This document shows, piece by piece, positions 22,725-41,959 of a stretch of DNA of 64,000 nucleotides. The notes under the pieces are model-generated. The model searched no databases. It was not told the DNA's origin and saw nothing but the letters and a program-made list of their open reading frames with translations. The stretch is from Phaeosaccion multiseriatum. Its lineage: Eukaryota; Ochrophyta, other classes. Every line of letters begins with the position of its first letter. Within the stretch, counting starts at the first letter, position 1. The stretch lies in assembly GCA_965112735.1 (NCBI GenBank), contig OZ218959.1, positions 2,356,001 through 2,420,000 on the forward strand, written 5' to 3'. Both the position numbers and the translations under genes were made by a program.

Positions 22725-23414
22725 CCTCGACTCCCCTTCCCGACTCCTCCGCCCTTCGGCTTTGCGGGAGTCCTACGGCAGGCTGCTCCCGGCAGGGAAC
22801 ACCACCCCCCCAGGCTGTCTGGAATCCAGCCGTACTTCCCAGTTCAACTATGAGCCGCAGGAGCACCAGGACCACTCCTTCCCTCTGCTCTTTTCTGCTG
22901 GGTCACATGACGTGAGTACCTGTACCACCTGTTGGCAAAAAGCGCAGCCGAGGCCCAGCTTTTCCAAATTGACGAACCCTCTTCGGATCCTCTTCTCCTC
23001 CCTTCGAGTGCGGATGCTCCTGCCTGGAACTCCCCAACGACCCCCCCTCTCTTTGCGCAGGAGGTATCTTCGTAATCTCGAAGTAGGGTGGAAGGGGGGG
23101 GGGGATTCCTCTTCTCAATTACGAGTTTATTGAAGAATGAAACAAGGGAACGCAAAATTGAAACTCATCCCTCCCTCTCCAAGGGGGAATGACGGTGACT
23201 CACGTTCACGTTCATCAATCGACATTTAGAGCTTAGGAAGGCGCTCATTAGTCAGCACCCACCGACTAAAGAGGGTAGAATTTTTTTGCACTTAGGTAGT
23301 GTCTCTCTTCGCCGTCTCTTACAGGCGCGAGGCCTTTTCTGTTCTCCACTTCTCCAGGGGCTGGGAGCCCAAGGAGAACAAGCTTGAAACAGGAGCGGAG
23401 GAAAGTACAGCAAG
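22725..23414. promoter_or_regulatory. Divergent promoter, retropepsin / sigma factor 1
   Basis: About 690 bp separate the two start codons. The part next to the retropepsin gene (22725-22900) is open in one frame on the minus strand and could be 5' UTR or a missed exon. No recognisable core element stands out apart from an A/T-rich patch at 23278-23290. Confidence 0.5.
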
Positions 23415-25166
23415 ATGAAGAAGGCCCTTGCAGTGAGCACGACCATGCTGTGTTCAATGCATGGATGCCAGGGCTTGCTGCACGGGCCGCTGACAGTGGT
23501 GAATAGCAGCGGGAGGGGGGGCGACCGGGTAAAAGGCGGGGGTGGCTCCCCGGGCCCCGGTGCTTCTGTCCGCATTGGTAGCAGATGCAGCAGCAGCAGC
23601 AGCAACAGTGGTCCCAAGAGCAGTCGGAGCAGTGTGAGGAGGGATAGTAGCAGCACAGGCAGCACCAGTAACAGTGCCTTCAGCGGGAAGACGCAACTGC
23701 CAGGGGAGGCAAGTATCAATAGGAGGAGAAGGCGAGCCGTTCCTGGGGGACAGGCGGCACGGCGGCAGGAAGAGGAGGAGGCTCTCACAGGGGAATTGCG
23801 GCGACGGACAGCCACAAAGAGGCTATCGCGCTTGGCGGCACAGAAGGCGGCGTTTCGAAAGCTGGAACCTGTGGAGAGGGGGAGTGGAGGCGCCAAGAGT
23901 GACGGCCAGGTGTACATAGGTGCCACCTTCAACTCCCTGACAATGCTCAACTTGTCGAGCGAGGGGAAGGTGGCGGATGTTGTCAGAGTGAATGGGAGCA
24001 GACTGCGGGGCCGGCATGTGAACTTGCCCTCTATTTTGGCGCACTACGGCATCAAGCGGGAAGCGGACAGAAAGACGGCCAAGGCGGAGAGCGCCGCCAT
24101 GAGCAGTAGCACTAGCAGCACTAGTAGTGGCACTAGTAGGAACAGTGCGGGGGAGGTGAGGAGGCGCTACACCGCAGCAGCGTCGGCAGCTGAGGAGCTT
24201 ACGCCGGAGGAGGAGAGGTGGGCATCCGCCAAGGTGCAAGACATGCTAGGCTTGTTGGAGGTGCTCTGTGACATGATGGACGAGGACAAGAAGCAGGAGC
24301 TGAAGCAACGGCGGACGAAGGCCTCGGTGAAGGAGGAGGGAGCCGTCCGTTCCCACCCCGAGCAGGACGGCGGAGAGGAACCTCAGCAGCAGTTGGTGAT
24401 ACTCGAGAACAACGTCACGAAGGAGGGGGAGGAGAAGGAGGAGAAGGAGGAATCACCAGCACCTAAGCTCGTGTATCCCCCCATCACCGCCTGGGCCAAG
24501 GCAGCAGGCACTACCCCAGCCGACCTACAAAGGCGTATCGCGGAGGGGGCAAGGGGGCGGCGTGCGCTCATTGCCACCAACATGCCATGGGTTCGATTCA
24601 TCATTTACAAGCAGTTTAGTGCGCGTCTGCGCCGGGACCCGAGCATCAAGCTCTCTTTCGACGACTTGATGCAGGAGGGGAGCTTTGGGTTGGCTCGGGC
24701 GGCGGATCAGTACGTATTTGGCTTGGAGGGGAGCACGTTTCGGTTTCGAAACTTCGCGTGGCAGCATGTGGCGCAACACATTGAGGTGGCCCTACTCAAC
24801 TCGGGCAAGACCATTCGCATACCCAAGCACGCATGGGAGATGTACCGCCTAGTGAAGAAGGCCGAGCGCAAGCTCCAGGTCTCTTTGCCTGACTCCTTAC
24901 ACACCCCCGACCAGCTCGCCGAGACCGTGCGCAGCTTCCGGAAGAATGCTCCGCTGAGGGGGGATCAAGTCCCAGAGGTGAGAGGAGAAACAGAACATTA
25001 GTTTGGCGGGGGGGTTTTGGTCTCCTGTCAACTCGACGTGATGGTTCCCTTGCCTCTCTCTCTCTCTCTCTCTCTTTCCCTCTTCTCTCTGTCTCTGTCC
25101 GCTCATTCTCGTTGCAATGTACGTACTAGCAAGGAAATCTTCTCGGTCCCATCTCATGTTCAACTC

Positions 25167-25201
<35 letters not shown>

Positions 25202-26713
25202 GCTTGTCTGCCTGTCTATACATAGGCAAAATCATTGGTGGAGAAGGCCATCTCAATCAGCTCGCTGGACTGGCCCGTCATGGCGGGAAGCATCAGCGGC
25301 GGCAGCAGCGCCGAGCCCCTGGAGGAGGTGAACGAGGGGTTGCTTGGCTCTCTCCTGTCCAAGGTGGATGGCGACATGTTGAGGAGCGGCGTTGGAGGGG
25401 TCGGGGAAGGGCTGGGGGAAGGGCCGGATGAGAGCTTCGACCTCCTTGTGGAGAGCTTGCCTCTTGCCCTCTTACCGTCGTTTGTAGAGGTGCAAGCGGC
25501 CAGCGCGACAGCCAAGCCAAGCAGCAGTAGAAGCAGCAGCAGCAGCAGAGCAGGAGGAGGAGGGAAGGGGCGAGCCAAGAGAGGAAGGAAGTCCAAAGCG
25601 GGAGCTCGTGGTGATGTTGGTGGTGCGAGCAGCAGCGGCAGTGGTGGTGGTATTCAGGAGGCCATTTTCTTGACTGGCTTGTCGAATGGCAGTGGTAGTG
25701 ACAGCCCGACGAGTGGAGCGGGAGGAGGAGGAGAGCGAGACATTGGCTGGAGAAAGCGGCTGCTGCTGAGTAAGCTGATGGGGGACGTGCTGACCCCTGA
25801 TGAACAACGGCTCGTGAAGCTGAGCTACGGGCTGGCCGATGGCAGGTGCGTGAGTGATTGAGGGAGAGAGGGAGAGAGAGTGGGTTGAGTGGGTTGAGTT
25901 AGTGATTGAGAGAGAGTGAGTGAGTGAGGGAGTGAGTGAGTGAGTGAGTGAGTGAGTGAGTGAGTGAGTGATTGAGAGAGAGTGAGTGAGTGAGGGAGTG
26001 AGTGAGTGAGTGAGTGAGTGAGTGAGTGTGTTGAGTGAGGGTGTGAGTAATCGGGTGAGGGTGAGTGAGTGATTGGGTTGAGTGAGGGAGTGAGTGATTG
26101 GGTGAGAGTGAGTGAGTGATTGGGCGAGAGTGAGTGAGTGATTGGGGGAGGGAGAGAGGGAGTGAGTGAGTGAGTGAGTGAGTGAGTGATTGGGCGAGAG
26201 TGAATGGGCGAGTAGGCTAGGCCGAAAGGACACTTACCGATGAGGATTATAAACTCGCATCTGCCCTCACCCCCACCCCTGCTTTTTCATGCATCCCTCT
26301 CCCCTCCCATGTGCTTACACATCCACCCCCCAAAACTCGTACCACCACCATGTGACCGTAACTGCAACCACCCCAGACCCATGCAAGTCAAGGAACTAAC
26401 GAGAATGACGGGAATGAGCTCCGTGGTAGTGGACCAGATTCTGTCTGGCAGCGTAACCAAGATGAGTGAGCACGTGCTGAGACATCTGGGGCAGGAGGGT
26501 GGGGTGGGGGACGAGGGGCGGGCGTATGGGCAGGGACGGCAGAGGGGGAGGGGGCGAGCGGAGCCGTGGCAGGAGCAGTCGTGGCAGCAGTCGTGGCAGC
26601 AGTCGTGGCAGGAGCCGTGGCAGCAGCAGCAGCAGCAGCAGCAGCAGGGGGAGGAGCAGCTGGTGGTGCAGCAGCAGTCGGGGCGGCGGGTAGAGGCGCT
26701 CGTTGCAAAGTGA
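23415..26713 (+). CDS. Sigma-70 factor for plastid RNA polymerase (sigma 1)
   Basis: Exons 23415-24977, 25226-25845 and 26377-26713 join in phase to 839 residues. The N-terminus (MKKALAVSTTMLCSMHGCQG) resembles a signal peptide, followed by a Ser/Arg-rich transit-like stretch. Region 2 lies at about 370-475: ALIATNMPWVRFIIYKQF, LSFDDLMQEGSFGLARA (region 2.2 core-binding helix), FRFRNFAWQHVAQHIEVAL and TIRIPKHAWEMYRL (2.4/3.0). Region 4 is split across the last intron: LTPDEQRLVKLSYGLADGR continues as PMQVKELTRMTGMSS. Sigma factors recruit the bacterial-type plastid polymerase to promoters. A Gln/Trp-rich tail (repeats of WQQSWQ) follows. The middle is enlarged by low-complexity sequence. TTGGTGATAC occurs in exon 1 at 24393. 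It is divergent from the retropepsin gene. Confidence 0.85.
25866..26215. repeat. GAGT (CTCA) array in sigma 1 intron 2
   Basis: A GAGT array, the complement of the CTCA arrays of the first 11 kb, fills most of the intron between region 4 half-exons. It has many GATTGAG and GGGTGAG variants. It lacks the 165-bp flank seen with the other arrays. Confidence 0.9.
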
Positions 26714-27169
26714 TTGAATTTGAATTTGGCCTTCCTTAATTGGGGGGGCACTGAATTTGGTCTTTTGCTTGTTAGGAGGGGGGCTGGGAGTGGAGGAAGA
26801 GGGACACAAGAATGTGTGGAACACAGCTGTAGGGGCCCAGGGGGTGAGGGGGGGGGGGGCGGAAGGAAGGAAGGAAGAAACAAAGGAGGGAAGGGGGGAG
26901 GAAGGAAGGAAGGAAGGAAGGAACAGCCCTCTACTCTCTGTACCACAACACAACGCGCTTTTTGAGTGGAACAGCGCGCTTGTCGTATTTATTGGAAACG
27001 ACTTGACACTGGACATAGGGGAAGGAACGAACACAACCCATGGATGCAGGATGCAAGTTTATGACTTGAACGTTACGTGTTTAGAATTTCAAAAACTCAA
27101 TGTAAATAATTACGTTACAGGCATTGTTCTAAAGAGCGCAGCATGCGTTGCTCCAGTGATGCCTCTGCT
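26714..27169. other. Convergent intergenic region, sigma 1 / EH-TRAF
   Basis: 456 bp hold the 3' UTRs of both genes: short GGAA/GGGA repeats (26862-26920), then an AT-rich unique stretch (27040-27130) with a 7-bp inverted word pair (TTTAGAA...TTCTAAA). No gene is seen. Confidence 0.7.
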
Positions 27170-35879
<8,710 letters not shown>

Positions 35880-36298
35880 CTTTGCGCAGCTTTGCGCACT
35901 GCGCGCTTCTTCTGTCCCGCCCAATAATGTGAAGCATTCATTTTTACAGTTTCATTTGAAGTCAATGAAAGAAAATCGAGTTCGATTTTCTTTTTTCACG
36001 CACACTCAGCAAAAAGTGAGTCAAAAAAGGAAATGACCAAAAGGCACATTTACCCGCATTCGTCAACACCATCACAACGCACAACCCGATCAGACCACTT
36101 CACTTGAGTGCCTTGGCTTTGCTAAAAGACATGGATTCGCATCAGTTCACGCGGCGGAGAAGGCGGTTCTCTGCCAGTGCGGGAGTGGAAGATGAAGGAA
36201 GGAAAGGAGGAGGAGGAGGAGAAGGAGGAGGAGGAGGAGCAGGAGGAGGAAAGGAAGGAGGGAGAACAGGGGGAGGGAAAGGAGTTGAGCAAGGGGGG
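35880..36298. promoter_or_regulatory. Divergent promoter, EH-TRAF / sigma factor 2
   Basis: The region contains a 12-bp-arm perfect palindrome (35968-35979 and 35982-35993, AAAGAAAATCGA with a 2-base centre). Next to it at 35946-35967 lie ACAGTTTCA and AAGTCAATG, also paired upstream of the YHYH gene. An ATG at 36131 is in frame with sigma 2, so 36131-36298 may be coding instead of leader. Confidence 0.5.
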
Positions 36299-37909
36299 AT
36301 GCGCAGAAGGATACGAGGCAGAGACGGGGTCGTTGCAGCAGCGATGATAGTGTCCGCTCTTGCACACCCTATCAGCGCCTTTCAGCCGGGCTTCGCAGTC
36401 GGGTCGGCGGGAGTACCGGTAGCGTCGAGGGCAAATGTCGGTCTCGGATTAGCAGGGGTGGCGAGAGACCAGCAGAGACTGGCGGCAGGGGTGTTGCGCC
36501 AAGGGGATCGGCCAACGGGGACGTCGATGCAGAGGAATGGCGGAGCAGCAGCGGGAGGGGGGGCAAAAGTGGGCAGACGACGGAGGAGGAGCCCGAGCAC
36601 AGAGACTTTTAGCAGCAGCAGCAGCAGTAGCAGCAGCAGAAGCTCCGTGGAGCAGGAGCGAGAGAAAGTGTCATCATCGCTTTCGCAGTCAGCATCAGCA
36701 TCGTCCGGGGCTGCCGGAGGGGCATTGTCATCATCGACATCATCAACATCACCTTCGTCGTTAGCACCCTTTCAGGAATCCAACCCCAATCCGCAGCGCA
36801 AGAAGTACATACCTTCTCCGGAAGACGTCGCCCTCTTCGCGGACGTTCAGGAGACGCTTCGCATCCGCAAGATCGAGCAGGGACTGGGGGAACAAGGGGG
36901 GCGGTCGGCAAGTGTAGCGGACTGGGCCCTAGCGGCGGGCTACGACAGCTCAGGCGTCACACTCATGGCACAGCTCCGAAGAGGACAAAAGGCCAAGGCG
37001 CTACTGTTGAAGCGACACGGCAACGTGCTGGCCCACTTTGCGGCCCGGTACAAGAGCAGGGCGCAGAAGCTCTCGTACGACGACCTTATTCAGGAAGGGT
37101 CGGTGGGCCTCATGTCTGCTGTGGAGCACTACGACCCTATGAAGGGAGCCAGATTCTCCACCTACGCCTCCTACCGGGTCAAGGCGGCTGTGTTACGAGC
37201 CATTGCCAATAAGGATAGGACGGTGAGGGTGCCTGTGCATATACATCAGGAAGCGTCGGCCATTCACAGAGCAACGCAGAAGCTCACCAGGGCCGCCAAC
37301 CTATCGAACGACAGCTCGGCCAGCAGCAGCAGCAGATTCGGCAGCAGTAGTAGCAGCAGCAGCAGTAGCCATAGTAGGAGTGGTAGCAGTAGCAGCATTA
37401 GTGGGGCGAGGTGGGCCAAGCTGGATGACGAACTTGCCAAGGTGCTGTGCACAACCTCGGCCAAGATCCAATCCAATCGCAAAGCCATGCAACGCGCCCA
37501 GTCCACAGACGGCGGCAGTTACGCGGAGAGTGAGATGAACGCCGTCGATGTTGGAGGGCTCTTTGCCGCTTCGCACACCTCGGGAGCGAGCTACTCGTCG
37601 TCTTCTATAGTGGCGCAGGATGCCGTGAGGAGGGTGATGGCAGCGACGCTTGCCCCCCGGGAGCTGGAGGCAGTCATGCTTCGCTTTGGGCTTATGGAGG
37701 TGGAGGGAGAGGGGGGGGTGATCGTGGCGGGGGGGACGGGGGCGGCAGGTGGAGGAGGAAGCTTAGAGCCGCTGACCAACAAGGAGATTGGGGCCCGTAT
37801 GCACCTGTCGGGCGAGGGCATTCGCAAGACCGTGATTCGGGCCCTCAACAAACTTAAGGACGGGCAAGCCGGTGACCTGCTGGCAGAGCAGCTGTTGGAG
37901 ATGGCGTGA
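36299..37909 (+). CDS. Sigma-70 factor for plastid RNA polymerase (sigma 2)
   Basis: A single uninterrupted frame. The ATG at 36299 gives 536 residues and a clean bipartite plastid signal: basic start, hydrophobic core VVAAAMIVSALAHPISA, then FQPG, matching the Phe cleavage motif of stramenopile plastid proteins. An in-frame ATG at 36131 would add 56 residues of Glu/Gly-rich sequence ahead of the signal, which seems less likely. Region 2 spans about 205-325: SVADWALAAGY, LLLKRHGNVLAHFAARY, LSYDDLIQEGSVGLMSAVEHY, GARFSTYASYRVKAAVLRAI, TVRVPVHIHQEA. Region 4 is near the C-terminus: LAPRELEAVMLRFGL, LTNKEIGARMHLSGEGIRK and a helix turning into RALNKL. Ser-rich spacers separate the regions. It would direct the plastid-encoded polymerase, in parallel with sigma 1. 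Unlike sigma 1 it has no introns. Confidence 0.88.
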   Translation: MRRRIRGRDGVVAAAMIVSALAHPISAFQPGFAVGSAGVPVASRANVGLGLAGVARDQQRLAAGVLRQGDRPTGTSMQRNGGAAAGGGAKVGRRRRRSPSTETFSSSSSSSSSRSSVEQEREKVSSSLSQSASASSGAAGGALSSSTSSTSPSSLAPFQESNPNPQRKKYIPSPEDVALFADVQETLRIRKIEQGLGEQGGRSASVADWALAAGYDSSGVTLMAQLRRGQKAKALLLKRHGNVLAHFAARYKSRAQKLSYDDLIQEGSVGLMSAVEHYDPMKGARFSTYASYRVKAAVLRAIANKDRTVRVPVHIHQEASAIHRATQKLTRAANLSNDSSASSSSRFGSSSSSSSSSHSRSGSSSSISGARWAKLDDELAKVLCTTSAKIQSNRKAMQRAQSTDGGSYAESEMNAVDVGGLFAASHTSGASYSSSSIVAQDAVRRVMAATLAPRELEAVMLRFGLMEVEGEGGVIVAGGTGAAGGGGSLEPLTNKEIGARMHLSGEGIRKTVIRALNKLKDGQAGDLLAEQLLEMA

Positions 37910-39236
37910 GAAGGAAGGAAGGGAGGGAGAAGGAGAGAGAGAGAAGAGGGAGGGAGGGAGGGAGGGAGGGAGGGAGGGAGGTACAGCTGCAAAGACGGAG
38001 GGGCGAAAGGCGTAACAGGCGTGGTGTCTCGTAATGGGGCAGACGCGCGCAACTGCTGCTCCATCGCTGGCGGGTGCAAGGGTGTTTTTTTTCATTTTTG
38101 TCATCATTTTTGTACACAAGGGTTTGTTTCTACTGAAGGGCGGGCTTCGTGTTGTTGAGATCGATATCCAGTGTCGGCATCGATTTGTCTCAACAAGTGC
38201 TCCTTTTTACATCCGACACCTTCTCTCAAAGAGTGAGAGAGGAGGAGAGAGAAAAGACGGGGGGTGGGGGGGAGTTTCCCCACCCACACATTATTTTATA
38301 TACATTCCAACTATACCGTAACGTGTATTCCCTTCCTCCTTCTGTTGGGATGTGCTGTGGGTGAGCTGCGGGTGTGCTGTGGCCCTTGTGAAACAGGAGA
38401 CGCAGGGCACGAGAGGGGGTAGTTTGTCTTGTTGTCTGGGCGGAGGGGGCGATGGGCCAACTCCCCCCTCTTCCCCTCTTGCGAGCCTCTTCACCTCATG
38501 TGACTCTACACTGGTGCCCCGTAAGACTCTACAATGCTATGTGCGTGGGGGGGCGGAGGGAGGGGGGGGCGTCCCTGGTAGTGCTGAGAGTGCTGATAGT
38601 GCTGACCGCCCGCGCACGTTGCATTCCGTGGCAGGGACGTCCACGAACAGCACCTTCCTTCCTTCCTTCCTTCCTTCCTTCCTTCCTTCCTTCCTTCGTT
38701 CCATCACTTTCATTCAACGGATGTGTGTAAAGGAAGGACAGGTGATGTACTTGTGTGGGGTGGGAGCGGGCTTTGTCCACGTGTCTGTGTGTGGAAGGGA
38801 GTGTACAGAAGGCAGGAGGCTATATAAAATTATGCTGTATATTACACGCTTCGTGTTCGTGGGGGAAACCTTCAAAAAATGGAAGACATGCCCACGGGAC
38901 CACCAAATCCTCCACGCAAAAACTATACAAGAAGAGGGGAATGCATTTGTAAAAACAAGTTGAGCAAAGAGAAGAAGCGAGAGCAAAGAAGCAAAGAGGT
39001 GTGCGTCAAGGACAAACAAGTACCCACCCACACCACCTCTCCATACAAAGCGTTGCATGCAAGTATCTCTTCCTCTCTCTCTCTTCCTCTCTTCCTCTCT
39101 CTCCTCTCTCTCTCTGCCTCTTCCTCTCTCTCTCTTCCTCTCTCTCTTCTATCTCTTTCCTATCTCCCTCCTCCTCTCTTCCTCTCTCTCTCCTTCTCTA
39201 AACCCCCCTAACCCATCCATCTCCAACCTCAAAGCA
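37910..39236. other. Convergent intergenic region, sigma 2 / GNAT
   Basis: No gene is seen. It contains GGGA (37950-37980), TTCC (38657-38700) and TCTC (39065-39200) repeats and the two 3' UTRs. Short open frames have no family features. Confidence 0.7.
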
Positions 39237-41099
39237 TCAAGGGATCACTTTCCGCATCAGAATATGTCCCTGCCCCAAAAAACCTCCCCCAAGCTTGAGC
39301 TTGTTGGTGAACTCTTCAAAAGCCCTCCCCTCCTCGCCGGACCCATTCCCCTCGGTATACACAAAACCCGCACTCTTATAAAGCCCAATGGCCGAGTGAT
39401 TCAGTTCCTTCACATGCAGGAACAAGTCGTATGCCCCCATGATTGCTGCAGCGTCGTTCGCGAGGGAGAGAAGGTGGGAACCAAGGTGCTGCCTGCGCAT
39501 GTGTGGGTGGGTGGGTGCGAGCGTGCGTGCGTGCGTGCGTGGGTGAGTAGGTGGGTGGGTGGGTGAGTGGGTGTGTTCGTGGATGTGCGTGGAAAGGGGG
39601 GGGGGGGGGGGCGTGGCGAGACAGAGATAGGATGGGGAGGAAGAGGAAGGGAGTAAAGACTTCTCCCCCTCCTCCTCCTCCTCCACCTCCTCCTTCCCCA
39701 CCGTCACCACCACCACCGCCACTACCTCCTCCTCCTCCTCCACCTCCTCCTCCTCCTCCTCCACCACCACCACCACCACCACCACCACCACCACCTCCCA
39801 ACTCACCTTCGAGCATCGTGCCTCACAGCAACCTCCGTAACGTACAGTCTCCCCCCGTCCTTTCCAGGCACAGCGAGCTTGGTTCCTTCAAACTCATGCC
39901 CGGACAGCTCTAACGTTCCTAGCAGTATGCCCCCATCCGACGTACGGACCATGTTCGCGAAACGGCCTGCTTGTCTTCTCCTACGCTCCTGACGCACCCT
40001 CCCACGGGGCGAAGAAGAAGAATGAGAAGAAGAAGGAGACAGAATGAACCCTTCACCATTTCCTCCTCTTCGTCCCTCCTCCTTCTCCCAAACCGAGGCG
40101 CCTTGCTCCTCCTCTTGCCCAGCGTCAGCATCCGCGTCATCACCACCATCACCATAACGAAAGTACTCCTCCTCCTCCTCCTCAGCATAGTAATCGCGGC
40201 CATCATCCGGCATGACTGCAACAAGGCAAACGGCGCCCTTGTCCCGTCGCGCCACTGCCAAAGAGCGGCTCTTCTGACGCAGAGCAGCGAGCGACTCTGG
40301 TCTAAAGTTGCTAAACACGTGTAGGCGGAGGTCACAAATGGCGAGGTAGTCGTGAATGTTGGCCACGCGTAGTCGCACCTCGCGACTCACTCGGCCGGGA
40401 GGTCGTCGTCGTGGATGCTGCTGTGCCTGTGAGTTTGAGTAGTCTGAGTCGGGGTCGGAGCTTGGCCCTGCTGCCTGCTGGCGCCCCCAAGACTGCTGCC
40501 GCTGCCGTGTGTCCGCATCCAAATCACAGCCTGGCGTACCTCGGATGGTAACCGAGTGCAGAAGGCTCCTCAGCTTCTTGTTCACCTGAGAAGGCCAATC
40601 GAACCAAAAGAGGGAGTGGCACGAGAGGGTGAGTAAGTGAGTGAGTGAGTGAGTGAGTGCGTGAGTGAGTGAGTGAGTGATGAGACGGAGGAAGGAAGGC
40701 GCTTAGAAGGCGATTCGAGGAGGGCGTTTAGGAGGAGTTCACAGGGTAGCCATCATTCTCTCACCTCACTCTGAGGGTCATGGACCGGATGAATAAAAGG
40801 GAAGAGAGCCCCTCCCTGCTCCGCCACCGCCTCCGCCCCATCTTCTACTCCTCGTGCTCCTGCGGGTGTCTCTGGTGGCGCTTCTAATGCGGGTCTTATC
40901 GCCAACGAGGTGCATTCTGGCGTTGTATCTTCTACTATAGCTGTCGCTGCCGCCGCCGCTGCTGTTATTCCTGCCTCTGCAGTCGCTGCTGTTGTTGCTC
41001 CCATCGCTGCTGCTGTCACAACCTTCTCCCCGTCCCTAAAAGCCTCGCTCTGGTGCTGCTGAAGCTCTATCCCCTTGGTGCTGCTTGAGTCGGCAGCGG

Positions 41100-41143
<44 letters not shown>

Positions 41144-41631
41144 GTGGTGCTGCTGCTGGTGGGAGACGTAGTGGCGCTTTTGCGCATCCGAAGGCGACTT
41201 GGAGGACGAGCAGCGGTATCTGCATCATCCTCCTCTTTGTCGTGCCAGACACAATCGAGGCTGCTACTACTTGTTGTCCTGCTGCTCCGGCCTCTCCTCC
41301 TTCTGCGGCTGATTCTTCTCTCCCCCCCTCCACTGCTGTTACTGCCGCACCGCGCGACGCCCTGCAGCGAGAGCAGCCGTCGACCTTCCATACGCTCCCG
41401 ACCACAGCCACAGGGATAAGATTTTCGAGGAGCAGCAACCGATGAGCGGGCAAAACAGTGCCTACGACACTCTCGACCGTCCCCGCTTAAGGCAGGGCCC
41501 TTGCTGCTCGTCCTCGTCTTAGCAGCCGACGAGATGCCGGCCCCAGCCCCCCCGGCGTTGAGAAAGGCATGAGAAGGTCGGGTGAGCGCAAGACTACACG
41601 AACACACCAAGATTACGGCCGCGGTCTGCAT
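39237..41631 (-). CDS. Plastid-targeted GNAT-family N-acetyltransferase
   Basis: Exons 41631-40765, 40585-39807 and 39492-39237 (minus) join in phase to 633 residues. The start begins a signal peptide (TAAVILVCSCSLALTRPSHA) followed by FLNAG, a Phe motif for plastid import. A long low-complexity region follows. The acetyltransferase fold starts around residue 340 (VRLRVANIHDYLAICDLRLHVF). Acetyl-CoA-binding motif A crosses the last intron: LYVTEVAVRHDARRQHLGSH fits V-x4-R-x2-G/x-G-type loops. Motif B is LFLHVKELNHSAIGLYKSAG with Asn and Tyr in the expected places. It would transfer acetyl groups from acetyl-CoA to protein N-termini, lysines or small amines in the plastid; substrate cannot be told. 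Acidic and Arg-rich insertions enlarge the domain. Confidence 0.8.
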
Positions 41632-41959
41632 CAGGCCTTCCCTCTCGTCACTCTTTCGCGAGTCACTTTCACCCTTCAATTTTCGTCTCTGGCTCTACAC
41701 GGCTGGCTTCCAGACCGCAAGACCTCGAGAGGAGAATGTGAAGCACACACAGTACTGACGCAAGCGACTAGCCGCCTTTTTTCTCTCTTGGAAGAGCTCA
41801 CAAAAAGCTTCCACCCTGGGGTATCCCACGTCCGTGTGTTGGTGCTCCAGGCGTCACAGGTGGCGCTTATTGATCCCCTCCTTCTTCACAACGAGTCCAG
41901 TCCTCTCATCTCATCTCTCTTTTGGACGGTGAGGGGTGGGGTCGACTGCCGTCTCAAGC
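41632..41959. promoter_or_regulatory. Divergent promoter, GNAT / TAF1
   Basis: 328 bp separate the two start codons. The sequence is mixed, with no simple repeat longer than about 12 bp, in contrast to most intergenic DNA here. No core element is certain. Confidence 0.5.

Noticed and set aside
36104-37909. Sigma 2 starting at 36104
   Set aside because: That codon is TTG, not ATG. The ATG at 36299 gives the expected signal peptide and Phe motif.
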